From assembly GCF_021730395.1 (NCBI RefSeq), contig NC_069373.1, positions 48,202,501-48,266,500 of the forward strand: a stretch of 64,000 nt of DNA. Direction: 5' to 3'. The translations under genes were made by a program, and so were the position numbers. This DNA comes from Mercenaria mercenaria. Lineage: Eukaryota; Mollusca; Bivalvia; Venerida; Veneridae. Below, one piece after another: positions 1 through 11,092 of this stretch (positions are counted from its first letter, which is position 1; the number at the start of each line of letters is the position of its first letter). The notes beneath the pieces are model-generated. The model saw only the letters and a list, made by a program, of their open reading frames with translations. It was not told where the DNA came from and did not search any database.

Positions 1-585
1 TGAGGAAGGACAAGAAGGTCCTCAGAAAAAATATCTAAGTCTAAAGGACAGGAACAACAAGGGAAAGAAATTTAACCAAAAAGAAAAACAAAATTCTTAC
101 AAGGTACAGATATGTTAAAATACACCTAAAAATTGGAGGTACCATCCATGTTGTACCACAGAAAAGTGGTCTCGGTTTTTCCCTACGGCCAATAATAAAA
201 AAATTACTAAAAATAAGCTATTTATAGTAACGTAAAAGTGAAGTAATTCAAAAGAAAATTATTGTAAGTTAACAAAAGAAGGATCTGCCAAATAAATCTG
301 TTGACATAAATGAAATTTCAGATCAGTATCTTCATTAGTTACGGAGATATACCCATTTTAATTTGAAATAAAGGGAGGTAATTTGACATAAAATCAGTCC
401 ATACTTATCTACCCTGATTGGCTCGGTCCAACTAATGACAATAATGAAATTTCAAATAAGTCCTGTAAGTACTTACTGATATAAATCCATTTTGACTACA
501 ATCAGGGTAGGTAATCAGATATAAAATAACTCTGGAAACTACGATTGGATCTGATTTGTCATGGAATCCAAGATTTATTGTTGTT
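1..585. other. No gene seen; degenerate ~130 bp repeat dimer at 300-540
   Basis: There is no convincing coding sequence. Two related segments, about 300-420 and 425-540, share phrases such as ATGAAATTTCA, ATATA-CCCATTTT and GGTAATTTGACATAAAAT. This looks like two decayed units of an interspersed repeat. Confidence 0.4.
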
Positions 586-589
586 GAAA

Positions 590-1126
590 ATATTTTGGAA
601 GTTTGAATAAAATAAAACCATAAATGAAATCTCTATATGGCTGCAAAAGCCAAAATAGCCAATTTTGGACATTTAAGGGGCCATAACTCTGGAACCCATG
701 AAGGAATCTGGCCAGTTTAAGAAAGGAACCAAGATCTTGTGGCGATACAAGTTGTGTGCAAGTTTGGTTAAAATCAAATCATAAATGAAGTTGCTATTGT
801 GCAGACAAGGTCAAAATAGCTAATTTTGGCCCTTTCAGGGGCCATAACTCTGGAACCCATTAGTGGATCTGGCTGGTTCAAGAAAGGAACAGAGATCTTA
901 TGACAATACAAGTTTTGTGCAAGTTTGATTAAATTCAAATCATAAATGAAGCTGCTATTGTGCAGACAAGGGAAAAATAGCTAATTCAGGTCCTTTCAGG
1001 GGCCATAACTCTGGAACCCATAAAGGAATCTGGCCAGTTCAAGAAAGGAACCAAGATCTAATGGTGATACAAGTTGTGTGCCAGTTTGGTAAAAATCAAA
1101 TCATAAACTATAAAATGCTTTTGTAA
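590..1126 (+). mobile_element. Pearl-like element, 5' part (split by insertions)
   Basis: Three ~180 bp units repeat phrases such as GGGGCCATAACTCTGGAACC, AGAAAGGAACCAAGATCT and ATACAAGTTGTGTGCAAGTT. The same repeat resumes at 4622 and runs to an (ACGG)n tract and 3' hairpin, so 1127-4621 appears to be inserted into one older element. Reverse-strand relatives lie at 33901-34480 and 60053-60880. The pearl-like assignment rests on architecture, not on a database match. Confidence 0.6.
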
Positions 1127-2963
1127 ACAAGAGATCACAGAGTGATCTTGGCACCCACCAATGTGCCATTTTTGAGTGTTCCAAATTTCAAGACTTACTG
1201 ACTAGCTCAAGGTCAAATTTCATTTCCGTACACAACACAAATCTATGCAAGTGGTCCAAATTTGAAGGCTGTAGCTTGAGAAATGTAAAAGTAGGTCACT
1301 AGGTCAAAATCAAAGTCAAATTTTACTTCCGAATACAAAACTATGCATGTGGTCCAAATTTGAAGCCTGTACCTTCAAAAATGTGAAAGTAGGTTACTAG
1401 GTCAATGAAAAGGTCAAAGTTTGTTTCGGTACACAAAACTTTGCATGTGGTCCAAATCTGAAGGCTGTAGCTTGAGAAATGTAAAAGTAGGTCACTAGGT
1501 CAAAATCAAGGTCAAATTTTATTTCGGAATACAAAACTATGCATGTGGTCCAAATTTGAAGCCTGTACCTTAAAATGTGAAAATAGGTCACTAGGTCAAT
1601 GTAAAGGTCAAAGGTCATTTCAGTACACAAAAATATGCAAGTGGTCCAAATTTGAAGGCTGTAGCTTGAGAAATGTAAAAGTAGGTCACTAGGTCAAAAT
1701 CAAGGTCAAATTTTATTTCAGAATACAAAACTATGCAATGGTCCAAATTTGAAGCCTGTACCTTCAAAAATGTGAAAGTAGTCACTAGGTCAATGTCAAG
1801 GTCAAAGTTTTTTTCGGTACACAAAACTATGCATGTAGTCCAAATTTGAAGGCTGTAGCTTGAGAAATGTGAAAGTAGGTCACTAGGTCAAAATCAATGT
1901 CAAATTTCATTTTGAAACAGGAAACTATGCATATGGTCCAAATTGATGCCTGTACCTTCAAAAATGTGAAAGTAGGTCACTAGGTCAAAATAAAGGTCAA
2001 AGTTTTTTCCTGTGCACAAAATTATGCATGTGGTCCAAATTTGAAGGCTGTAGCTACAGAAATGTGAAAGTAGGTCACTAGGTCAAAATCAAGGTCAACT
2101 CATGTCAAGGTTCATCTTGCCCCTCAAAAATATACATGTGGTCCAAGTTTGAATGTTGTAGTTACTGACAAGAACATTTAAAAGCTTTTCCCTATATAAG
2201 TCTATATGAACCATGTGACCCCCGGGCGGGGCCATATTTAACCCTAGGAGGATAATTTGAACAAACTTGGTAGAGAACCACTAGATGATGCTACATTACA
2301 AGTATCAAAGCCCTAGGCTTTGTGGTTTGGACAAGAAGATTTTCAAAGTTTTTCCCTATATAAGTCTATGTAAACCATATGACCCCCAGGGCGGGGCCAT
2401 ATTTGACCCTAGGGTATAATTTGAACAATCTTAGTTGAAGACCACTAGATGATGTCACATACAAAATATCAAAGCCCTAGGCCCTGTGGTTTTGGACAAG
2501 AGGTTATTCAAAGTTTTTCCCAATATAAGTCTATATAAACCATGTGACCCCCAGGGCGGGGCCATATTTGACCCCAGAGAAATAATTTGAATCATCTTGG
2601 TAGAGGACCACTAGATGATGCTTCATACTAAATATCAAAGCCCTAGGCTCTGTGGTTTTGGACAAGAAGGTTTTCAAAGTTTTTCCCTATATAAATCTAT
2701 ATAAATTATAGAAATAAACAAAGGGCCATAACTCACTCATAAATTGTTGAACCAGTCTGTTTTTCAGGGGGACACAACTAGGGTACCAATACATCATTCT
2801 GACAAAGTTTGGTCAAAATCCCCCCCAGTAGTTTCTGAGGAGATGCGATAACGAGAAATTGTTAACGGACGGACGGACGGACGGACGGACGGAATGACGG
2901 ACGGACGGACCACGGACGCAGAGTGATTTTAATAGCCCACCATCATCATGATGGTGGGCTAAA
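1127..2963 (+). mobile_element. Pearl-like element with two different tandem cores
   Basis: The element starts with ACAAGAG followed by a small palindrome (AGATCAC-AGA-GTGATCT) and the arm GCACCCACCAATG. Core 1 (about 1190-2160) repeats GTAGGTCACTAGGTCAAAAT and GGTCCAAATTTGAAGGCTGT. Core 2 (about 2180-2700) repeats GACCCCCAGGGCGGGGCCAT and CACTAGATGATG at ~150 bp spacing. A (GGAC)n tract (2869-2912) and a 3' hairpin, AGCCCACCATCAT-CATGATGGTGGGCT, then AAAA, close it. The 3' hairpin arm is complementary to the 5' arm, as in Helentron-type and pearl elements. Confidence 0.65.
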
Positions 2964-4621
2964 AAGCGCATGTCTCCCCCAATGCAAAGTCCTATAGGCA
3001 AGAAGTCAATAGAGGTCAGGAGCGAAAGTCAAAGAGACACTGATGGTTGGCTGCAATAGGGATTATCTACTTGGCATGTCCAGTCATCCCGCTAAATTTC
3101 AACACTCTTGGCCTAGTGGTTCTCAAGTCACCGTCAGGCTCCTGTGACCCTTGACCTTTGATCAAGTGACCTCAAAATAAAAGGGGTCATCTACTCTGCA
3201 TGTCCAATCATCCTATTAAGTTTCAACATTGTAGTCAAGTGGTTCTCAAGTTATTTCCAAAAAATGATTTTACATGAACAGGCCACTGTGACCTTGACCT
3301 TTAATAGACTGACCCCAAAATCAATAGGGGTCATCACCTCTGCATGTTCAATCATCCTATGAAGTTTCAACATTCAGGGTCAAGGGTTCTCAAGTTATTG
3401 ATCGAACTGTTATCAATGTTCAGGCCCCTGTGACCTTGACCTTTATCGGAGTGACCCCAAAAACAATAGGGTCATTTACTCTGCATGAACAATCATCCTA
3501 TGAAGTTTCAACATTCTGGTAGAGAGGTTTTCAGTTATTGATTGGGAAATGGTTTTCAATGTTCAGGCCCCTGTGCCTTGACCTTTAACAGAGTGATCCT
3601 AAAATCGTAGGGGTCATCTACTCTGCATGACCAATCATCCTATGAAGTTTCATCATTCTGGTCAAGTGGTTCTCAAGTTACTGACCGAAATGGTTTTCCA
3701 TGTTCAGGCCCCTGTGACCTTGACCTTTCACAGAGTGACCCCCAAAATCGTAGGGGTCATCTACTCTGCATGACCAATCATCCTATTAAGTTTCAACAAT
3801 CTGGGGCAAGTGGTTCTCAAGTTACTGACCAGAAATGGTTTTCAATGGTCAGGCCCCTGGACCTTGACCTTTAATGGAGTGACCCCCAAAATCGATAGGG
3901 CCATCTACTTTGCATGTACAATCATCCTATCAAGTTTCAACATTCTGGGTCAAGTGGTTCTCTAGTTATTGATCGAAATGGTTTTCCATGTTCAGGCCCC
4001 TGTGACCTTGACCTTTGATGGAGTGACTCCAAAATCAATAGGGGTCATCTACTCTTTATGACCAATCATCCTATGAAGTTTCAACATTCTGGGTCAAGTG
4101 GTTCTTTAGCTATTGATCGGAAATGGTTTTCAATGTTCAGGCCCCTGTGACCTTGACCTTTGACGGAGTGACCCCAAAAACAATAGGGGTCATCTACTCT
4201 TCATGACAAATCATCCTATGAAGTCTCAACATTCTGGGTCAAGTGGTTCTCTAGTTATTGATCGGAAATGGTTTTCAATGTTCAGGCCCCCGTGACCTTG
4301 ACCTTTGACGGAGTGACCCCAAAATCAATAGGGGTCATCTACTCTTCATGGCCAATCATCCTATGAAGTTTCAACATTCTGGGTCAAGTGGTTTTCTAGT
4401 TATTGATCGGAAATGGTTTTCAATGTTCAGGCCCCTGTGACCTTGACCTTTGACGGAGTGACCCCAAAAACAATAGGGGTCGTCTACTCCAGCAGCCCTA
4501 AAACCCTATGAAGTTTGAAGGTTCTAGGTCAAATGGTTCTCCAGTTATTGCTCGGAAATGAAGTGTGACGGACGGACGGACGGACAGGGCAAAAACAATA
4601 TGTCTCCTGGGGGAGACATAA
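2964..4621 (+). mobile_element. Pearl-like element, ~155 bp TGACCTTGACCTTT core
   Basis: This abuts the previous element. The 5' arm GCATGTCTCCCCC is complementary to the 3' hairpin TATGTCTCC-TGGG-GGAGACATA at about 4600-4621. Some nine core units repeat CCCTGTGACCTTGACCTTTG, AATAGGGGTCATCTACTC, CCTATGAAGTTTCAACATTC and AAATGGTTTTCAATGTTCAG. (GGAC)n occurs at 4569-4586. I see no coding capacity. Confidence 0.65.
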
Positions 4622-4903
4622 TAAAGCTGCTATTGTGCAGACAAGGTCAAAATAGCTGATTTTGGCCCTTTCAGGGGCCATAACTCTGGAACCCATAATG
4701 GGATCTGGCCAGTTCAAGAAAGGAACCGAGATCTTATGGTGATACAAGTTATGTGCAAGTTTGGTTAAAATAAAATCATAAATGAAACCACTATCGTGCA
4801 GACAAGAAATTGTTGACGGCCGCACGGACGGACGGACGGACACACAACGGACGAAGGGTGATCACAAAAGCTCACCTTGTCACTATGTGACAGGTGAGCT
4901 AAA
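4622..4903 (+). mobile_element. Pearl-like element, 3' part of the element begun at 590
   Basis: One core unit (GGGGCCATAACTCTGGAACC, then GATACAAGTTATGTGCAAGT) is followed by GACGG/GGAC repeats at about 4813-4855. The 3' hairpin AGCTCACCTTGTCAC-TA-TGTGACAGGTGAGCT and an A-run follow. The unit phase continues the array interrupted at 1126. Confidence 0.6.
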
Positions 4904-5136
4904 AAAGGGGGGATAATTCATGAAATATTGGTGTGAGAGTTATGACCCTTGTGTCAGATAATGTGGGAGATGATGAGGAATAACTACTTTAAGTTTAAAG
5001 AAAATCCATCAAGTAATTACAGAGATAAGTAGAAAAAGGAGAAAGTGTAAAAAAAACTTTAACTAAGGTGGTGACGCCAACGGCAGGGTGTGAGTAGGAT
5101 AGTTCTCCAAAATCTTTGTGCACTTGAGCTAAAAAT
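4904..5136 (+). mobile_element. Short pearl-like relative (GAGTAGGATAG terminus)
   Basis: The 3' end, GTGAGTAGGATAGTTCTCC ... GAGCTAAAAA, resembles the terminus of the element at 17327-18094 (GCGAGTAGGATAGCTCCC ... GAGCTAAAAA). The interior shows no tandem core. The 5' boundary is uncertain. Confidence 0.4.
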
Positions 5137-5630
5137 GCAGTAGGTATAACTGGTAAGACAATCTGTTTTCCTAATTTTATGTTAATACAAGGACCATAAC
5201 TCAAATGATAATGGTCCCAACAGGACAGGTATCAAACTCGACATGGAATTTATAGTGAAATATCTGTATAAGTATGATTGATTTCCAAGAAAAGTCTGCC
5301 ACTTTTCGTTATTTTTTATTACCGTAGATACCCATGTATAATGCGCACCCGTATATAATGCGCACCCCAGATTTTGGCCCAAAATCCTGGGAAAAAAACA
5401 TTTTTGGTCAATTTTGAGGTGGATGGAAAACGAAAGTAGAGTTTACATCGACACCGGTAATAAATTTTATTTCCGCGGCGGAGAGCAGCATCGGTCTCGC
5501 GGTACTATCCATTTTTGTTTTCTCTAAAAAAATAAAGTAAGAAATTGTTTTATTTGTTGTTTTACCTTTTTAATTATCTCTTTTGAATAAATAAACAGCA
5601 GCTGATTCAATATTTTGGAATGGTATCTTT

Positions 5631-6149
5631 TATGGATGTCAACGGATATCCGGATATCCAGATATTCGGTCACGGGTCCGAATATTCAGATCTTATTTAA
5701 GTATTCGAATATTCGGTGGTAACATACACATTACTGAAATATTTATTTTCATGTTCATAGCATTGCAATTTTTCGTCACGTAAATAGCGTGTCAAAACGT
5801 AATACACAGTCACCATGGTAATGATACATACCCGACAGGTGTGCGAAACATAATGGTCATCTAAGCTAGTCCTGTTTGATCAAAGAATGCAATCTTTCCA
5901 ATTTGCATAATAAAACTAAACCGAAAGTAGAAATATCTTGTCAGAGTTACCTTTCTTCCATTTCAAAATGGCGACCGCTAATATACTGCAAGTACGACTG
6001 GTACTAGAAAAAACATCATAAGCCCTTATATAAATACGTTTAAGTCATCAGAAAAAAAGAGGTTATGTACGGGAACGAATATCCGGATATTCGTTCGGAT
6101 GGTTGACCGAATATTCGGATACCAGTTTTGGTATTCGTTGACATCCCTA
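5631..6149. mobile_element. hAT-like non-autonomous element, GTATCTTT target duplication
   Basis: The ends are inverted: TATGGATGTCAACGGATA at the left and the complement of TAGGGATGTCAACGAATACC at the right. GTATCTTT occurs directly before (5623-5630) and after (6150-6157). The uninterrupted copy at 10150-10938 has GTATCTTT only once at the equivalent place. The 8-bp duplication and the TAGGGATGTCAACG-type ends fit hAT. Internal GAATATTCGG palindromes recur. Confidence 0.8.
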
Positions 6150-6193
6150 GTATCTTTCAAAATGACATGAGCTTCTCAATTCAAACCAATAAC

Positions 6194-7550
6194 AAGGCAG
6201 TCTGAAAGACAGCTAAATCCCCCGCCACTGCTATGGATAGTGAAAGGGTAAACCTTTGATTTTAGCTGTGACCTTGACCTTGAACTGACATGGCTGACTC
6301 ATGAATTCTGCACAACGTCTTGATGAGGTGATCATTTGACCCAAGTTTCATGAAAATCCTTCAAGGGGTTTAGGAGATACAGAGCTGAAACCTTTGACCT
6401 GCAGTTGTGACCTTGACCTTGAGTTGACATGGCTGACTCATGAGTTCTTGATGAGGTGATCATTTGATCCCAGTTTGATGAAAATCCTTCAAGGGGTTTA
6501 GGAGATACAGAGAGGACACAAAATGGAAGGCTCAAACCTTCGACCCTTAGTTGTGACCTTGACCTTGAGCTGGCATGGTTGACTCATGATTTCTGCACAC
6601 CGTTTTGATGAGGTAATCATTTTACCCAAGTTTTATAAAATTCCTTCAAGGGGTTTAGGAGATATAGAGCGGACACGAAAGGGAAGGCTCAAACCTTTGA
6701 CCCTAAGTTGTGACCTTGACCTTGAGCCGGCATGACTGATTCATGGGTTCTGCACATCGTCTAGATGAGGTGATCATTTGACCCAAGTTTGATAAAATTC
6801 CTTCAAGGGGTTTAGGAGATATAGAGCAGACACAAAATGGAAGGCTCAAACCTTTGACCTTGAGTTGTGACCTTGACCTTGAGCCGACAAGGCTGACCCA
6901 TGGGTTCTGCATATCGTCTTGATAAGGTGATCATTTAACCCAAGTTTCATGAAAATCCTTCAAGGAGTTTAGAAGATATAGAGCGGACACAAAATGGAAG
7001 GCTCAAAACCTTTGACCCTAAGTTGTGACCTTGACCTTGAGCCGGCATGGCTGACTCATGGGTTCTGCACATCGTCTTGATGAGGTGATCATTTGACCCA
7101 AGTTTTATAAAGTTCCTTCAAGGGGTTTATGAGATATAGAGCGGGGGTTTTAGGAGATACAGAGAGGACACAAAATGGAAGGCTCAAACCTTCGACCCTT
7201 AGTTGTGACCTTGACCTTGAGCTGGCATGGTTGAATCATGATTTCTGCACATCGTTTTGATGAGGTAATCATTTTACCCAAGTTTTATAAAATTCCTTCA
7301 AGGGGTTTATGAGATATAGAGCGGACACAAAATGGCAGGCTCAAACCTTTGACCTTGAGGTAAAACCGACAAGGCTGACTCATGGGTTCTGCACATCATC
7401 TTGATGAGGTGATCATTTGACCCAAGTTTCATGAAAATCCTTCAAGGGGTTTAGGAGATATGGACCTGACACGATTTTGTTACGGACGGAAGGATGGACG
7501 GAAGGACGCAGACCATTCCTATAATCCCTCCGCCACGGCGGTGGATTAAA
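6194..7550 (+). mobile_element. Pearl-like element, TGACCTTGACCTTGA core
   Basis: The element begins GGCAGTCTGAAAGACAGCT (a small hairpin), then AATCCCCCGCCAC. About eight 140-180 bp units carry GTGACCTTGACCTTGAGC, CTGACTCATGGGTTCTGCAC, GATGAGGTGATCATTTGACC and CCTTCAAGGGGTTTAGGAGA. GGACGGAAGGA-type repeats and the hairpin ATCCCTCCGCCAC-GGCGGTGGATT then AAAA close it. Comparison with the empty site in the 10.5 kb copy shows insertion inside an A-run with no obvious target duplication, as expected for Helentron-like insertion between two T's on the other strand. A truncated relative lies at 32771-33900. Confidence 0.7.
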
Positions 7551-7980
7551 AAAGGTGTGACAGTCTTTTTGTCACAATCAAATAGCCAGTAATTACCGGC
7601 AATTAATGTGTCACCTCGTGTCAGTTATGTTGTTCACAGTTTGATCTCGGTTAAAGATAATTCTCGATCTTTAATTAGTATCATAATTTTTGTTATTTAT
7701 TAACATTTCTTTCATCAAAATACTTTTAAATTTATATGAAATTAATTTTGTTTGACAGAAAAATAAACAATTAGATCTTTTACGGAACGTAATGGCAATC
7801 TAAGATTTTAGCAATGACAGTAAGCACGGGGAGTTGTTTCCCTTTACCAAAATGGCAAACATCGGTAACAAACTTGTTTTGAAGTTGGAAAATTGTCTAT
7901 ACCTGCGTATTATGCGCACCCACGATTCGGGGTTGGTCCCGGGGGTCAAAAAACTGCGCATTATACGTGGGTATCTACGG

Positions 7981-9526
7981 TAATTCAGTGTCTACTCTGA
8001 AGACACTGGTCTGAACTGGCCTATCAAGTTTGAACTACCTGTTCCCAAATTCTGCGGATCTCAAACAAAAATACGTCATATGCATCTATACATTATGGTG
8101 ATCATAATTATATTTGCAGTTTCATAGGAATCCATTAACAAAAGCCCTGTCACCATAAAAAGGATTATAGTAAACCTTGGGATTATCTCAGCTAGCATTT
8201 TACGCTGGAAACAAAACCCCTACATCTCCTAATGACACTATCAAGGCGGTAAGAAAATCACAGAACCAAAAATGTTGGTGATGTCACTGTAGATGTAGAT
8301 ACCACTTATACCGGTACTTCGTTTTCAATGGTAAAAGTTCTCTAGTTTTTTAACAGGCACTGTCAATTTTCGCAACTAGTATAACTCACTCTGCAGGTTA
8401 TAATCTGAACTGGCTGTCCAGTGAATATATAACTTCACCTACATTTAAGAGATACACATTCTATATATTGTCAAAGCAGCCACTTAAGAGAGCCGTACAA
8501 TTTTCCTGCTTAAGGCAGCTGACTGCTTAAGACAAGTTTAAGTAAAAACAGAAGTCAATTAGGGAAGTTAGCTAGTTGGCTGCTTAAGGCAAGTGGTTGC
8601 CAAATACAGGTAATCACTGAGACAGACTTGTTCAACTGCAGGTTGGTTTTATCTTTAAGAAAAACAAAGAGCAAACAACAATCCAACCACAAGCCTGCTG
8701 AACGAACTGCACATTTTTCCTTTTTTTTTCTTTTTGTCAAAAGTGATGTATCAAAAGTTGCAGTTGCTTTTAAAAAGACAAAACAAACCTTTAGACTGGC
8801 TGGACTCCCTTGACATGTGTATACAGTATAGACTGGGTCCATCTGAGCTTGAAGACACTGGTTTGAGACCCAGTCTGTCTGTTAAGTTGTTGTTTGTCAT
8901 TAACAACAACTGCTCCCTTCCTGCTTTCACCAGGGCAACCTGAGAGGTAAAGTATATACTAATACAGACCAAAGTCAATTAGTATATAGACCAAAGTCAA
9001 TCTGTAAAGCAAAATCACACCCTATATATGCGACATATCACACATTTCAAGTGACAACTATGCTAAGAAATAAATACAAGCAACCAGACATTAAAACACC
9101 AGGTCAGGAAAATTTATTAAGGTATCCGATCCACAAAAAAGCAGGTTCTATATAACAGTGCTATCAAAAAATATGAAATTTTGATGCCTGGTAAGCTCTT
9201 ATAATTTTGGTATCATTTAAAAGTGTATTGTCCACTGAAAAAGAAAATATAAATTACATGACAAAAATATGTTATAGATTTTTTATTTTTTTACTTTACA
9301 GTTTTCAATGAAACTTCAACAGAAATCAATATATCATGCCATTTTCTCATTATTCTGAGCCCTTTAACTGGTATTTCAGCTCCTGTCAATAACAGATTGA
9401 TGCTTCAACAGAACGACTTATAAATCCCCAAGAAACAAAATCTAGAAGTTGTTGTCAATGAGAAGTCCAAGCTTTCACATGATGATCCTCACCCTCTGAA
9501 ATAACCAGATACTCATGTGACCCTCA
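7981..9526. other. Mostly unrecognised DNA around one exon-like segment
   Basis: Apart from the exon-like segment at 8789-8939, this stretch shows only a decayed repeat near 8470-8600 (CTGCTTAAGGCAGCTGAC, GCTTAAGACAAGTTTAAGTA) and AT-rich DNA. I see no other coding sequence. Confidence 0.4.
8789..8939 (-). CDS. Exon-like segment of an unrecognised host gene
   Basis: On the minus strand a good acceptor (ACCTCTCAG) precedes 151 open bases starting V-A-L-V-K-A-G-R-E-Q and ending S-S-Q-S-K plus one base, followed by a GTTTGT donor. The start phase (0) matches the end phase of the exon-like segment at 11093-11282, so K of the upstream piece joins V of this one. The middle reads L-T-D-R-L-G-L-K-P-V-S-S-S. 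I do not recognise the family. The overlapping plus-strand reading frames have no such splice support. Confidence 0.45.
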
Positions 9527-9533
9527 CCTTATG

Positions 9534-10020
9534 CAGGGGCGGCGAAATCTGATTTTAACTTGTTCAGGGGTGTAAATTATTTTTTTCACACCACTCGCCC
9601 TGCAGGACAAGTAGCCAGTAATATCTACTCGCCCTTAGTGAACATCCACTCGCCCTAATAACTGACACTTTTAATACTGTCACTTTTATGAAAGGAGTAT
9701 TGTACAATAGTATTATGTCCCTAAAAATATTTATTTTGAAAAGTGTCTATTGTAATTTCTGAATTTTGGTAAAGTAAGGACGTAAAAAACCACTCGCCCG
9801 ATCGGTCAAGTATACGAGGTCCACTCGTCCTACTCAGACTTTAACTCGCCAATGCGAGCGGGCGAGTGGAATTTTACACCCCTGTTTGTCCGTATTTGTC
9901 AATTGCTATTTTGTACGTGTCGGTATGGTAGTTATATAGTAAATTCTGGTGAGGTTTCACTTGTCCGTACATGCTTTGGGACAACCTGGGCAATACGGAC
10001 AATTGAATTTGCCGCCCCTG
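9534..10020. mobile_element. hAT-like non-autonomous element (outer of a nested pair)
   Basis: The ends are CAGGGGCGGCGAAATC and the complement of CAGGGGCGGCAAATTC. CCTTATG is repeated directly at both flanks (9527-9533 and 10021-10027). CAGGGGCGG ends are common in hAT elements, whose usual duplication is 8 bp; 7 bp match here. A second element of the same type sits inside. Confidence 0.75.
9565..9884. mobile_element. hAT-like element nested in 9534-10020
   Basis: The inverted ends are CAGGGGTGTAAATT and AATTTTACACCCCTG. The interior is dominated by repeated ACTCGCCC motifs (for example at 9592, 9630, 9649 and 9790). The flanks CTTGTT and TTTGTC suggest a degraded target duplication. It is non-coding. 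Confidence 0.65.
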
Positions 10021-10149
10021 CCTTATGAAACAACCAGAATGCTTTCTGGTTGAACCGACACTTGTGATCATTAATATTGGTTCTCACAAACAATTATATT
10101 TTTGGAAAAAGTTCTTTTGTAACATTTAAATAACACATAATATAATATA

Positions 10150-10938
10150 CCGTAGATACCCATGTATAATGCGCAGTTTTTTTACCCCCGGGACCACCCC
10201 CCGAATCGTGGGTGCGCATAATACACAGGTATAGACAATTTTCCAACTTCAAAACAAGTTTGTTACCGATGTTCGCCATTTTGGTAAAGGGAAACTACTC
10301 CCCGCGCTTACTGTCTCCGCTAAAATCTAAGATTGCCGTTACGTTCCGTAAAAGATCGAACTGTTTATTTTTCTTTCAAACAAAATTAATTTCATATAAA
10401 TTTAAAAGTATTTTGACGAAAGAAATGTTTACAAATCACAAAAATTATGATACTAATTAAAGATCAAGAATTATCTTTAACCGAGATCAAACTGTGAACA
10501 ACATAACTGACACGAGGTGAAACGTTAATTGCCGGTAATTACTGGCTTTATGATCGTGACAAAAAGACTATCACACCTTTTGTTATCAGTTTGAATTGAG
10601 AAGCTCATGTCATTTTGAAAGATACCATTCCGAAATATTGAATCAGCTGCTATTTATTTATTCAAAATAGTGAATTAAAAAAGGTAAAACAATAAATATA
10701 ACAATAATTTACTGGTTTTATTTTCGAGAAAACAAAAATCGATAGTACCGTGAGACCGATGCTGCTCTCCGCCGCGGAGATAAAATTTATTGCCGGTGTC
10801 GATGTAAACTCTACTTTCATTTTCCATCCACCTCAAAACTGACCAAAAATTTTTATTTATTTTTTTTTCCCAGGATTTTGGACTAAGATCGGGGGTGCGC
10901 ATTATACACTGGTGCGCATTATACGTGGGTATCTACGG
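10150..10938. mobile_element. DNA transposon copy 2, uninterrupted, TA target
   Basis: This is the reverse complement of the element at 5322-7980 without its insertions. It starts CCGTAGATACCCATG, ends CGTGGGTATCTACGG and is flanked by TA. The 789 bp hold no transposase. It supplies empty sites for both insertions in copy 1. Confidence 0.75.
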
Positions 10939-11092
10939 TATAACTGTATTTGCAAACAAAAATGTTTTACAGTAAGCGGTTACTATTTCATGTTTCAATG
11001 TGCAAATTAATGTCCATGTGAAATTGTCTTTTTTGCCTTTTGCACAAAATTTCATGCCACTGAATTCAAATGATTTATAGTATTCTACTCAC
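10939..11092. other. AT-rich intron-like DNA, nothing recognised
   Basis: This is AT-rich sequence between the TA-targeting element and an exon-like segment. I see no repeat or coding signal. Confidence 0.3.

Larger units (their letters stand above)
5322..7980. mobile_element. DNA transposon copy 1, TA target, interrupted by two other elements
   Basis: The terminal inverted repeats are CCGTAGATACCCATGTATAA at the left and its near complement TTATACGTGGGTATCTACGG at the right. The element is flanked by TA on both sides, which suits the Tc1/mariner/pogo group. Subterminal ATAATGCGCACC motifs repeat. Removing the hAT-like insertion (5631-6149 plus one target duplication) and the pearl-like insertion (6194-7550) leaves about 775 bp, close to the 789 bp of the second copy at 10150-10938. 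That copy lies in the opposite orientation. No transposase is visible, so it is non-autonomous. Confidence 0.75.

Noticed and set aside
1397-1824. Open frames repeating L-V-T-Y-F-Y-I-S on the minus strand
   Set aside because: They are translations of the ~95 bp tandem core of a pearl-like element, with no independent coding signal.
4529-4843. Frame rich in S-V-R-P-S
   Set aside because: It is a translation of the (GGAC)n/(ACGG)n tracts and flanking core repeats.
8628-8943. Plus-strand open frames opposite the 8.9 kb exon candidate
   Set aside because: They have no splice signals or family features. The minus strand has acceptor, donor and matching phase.
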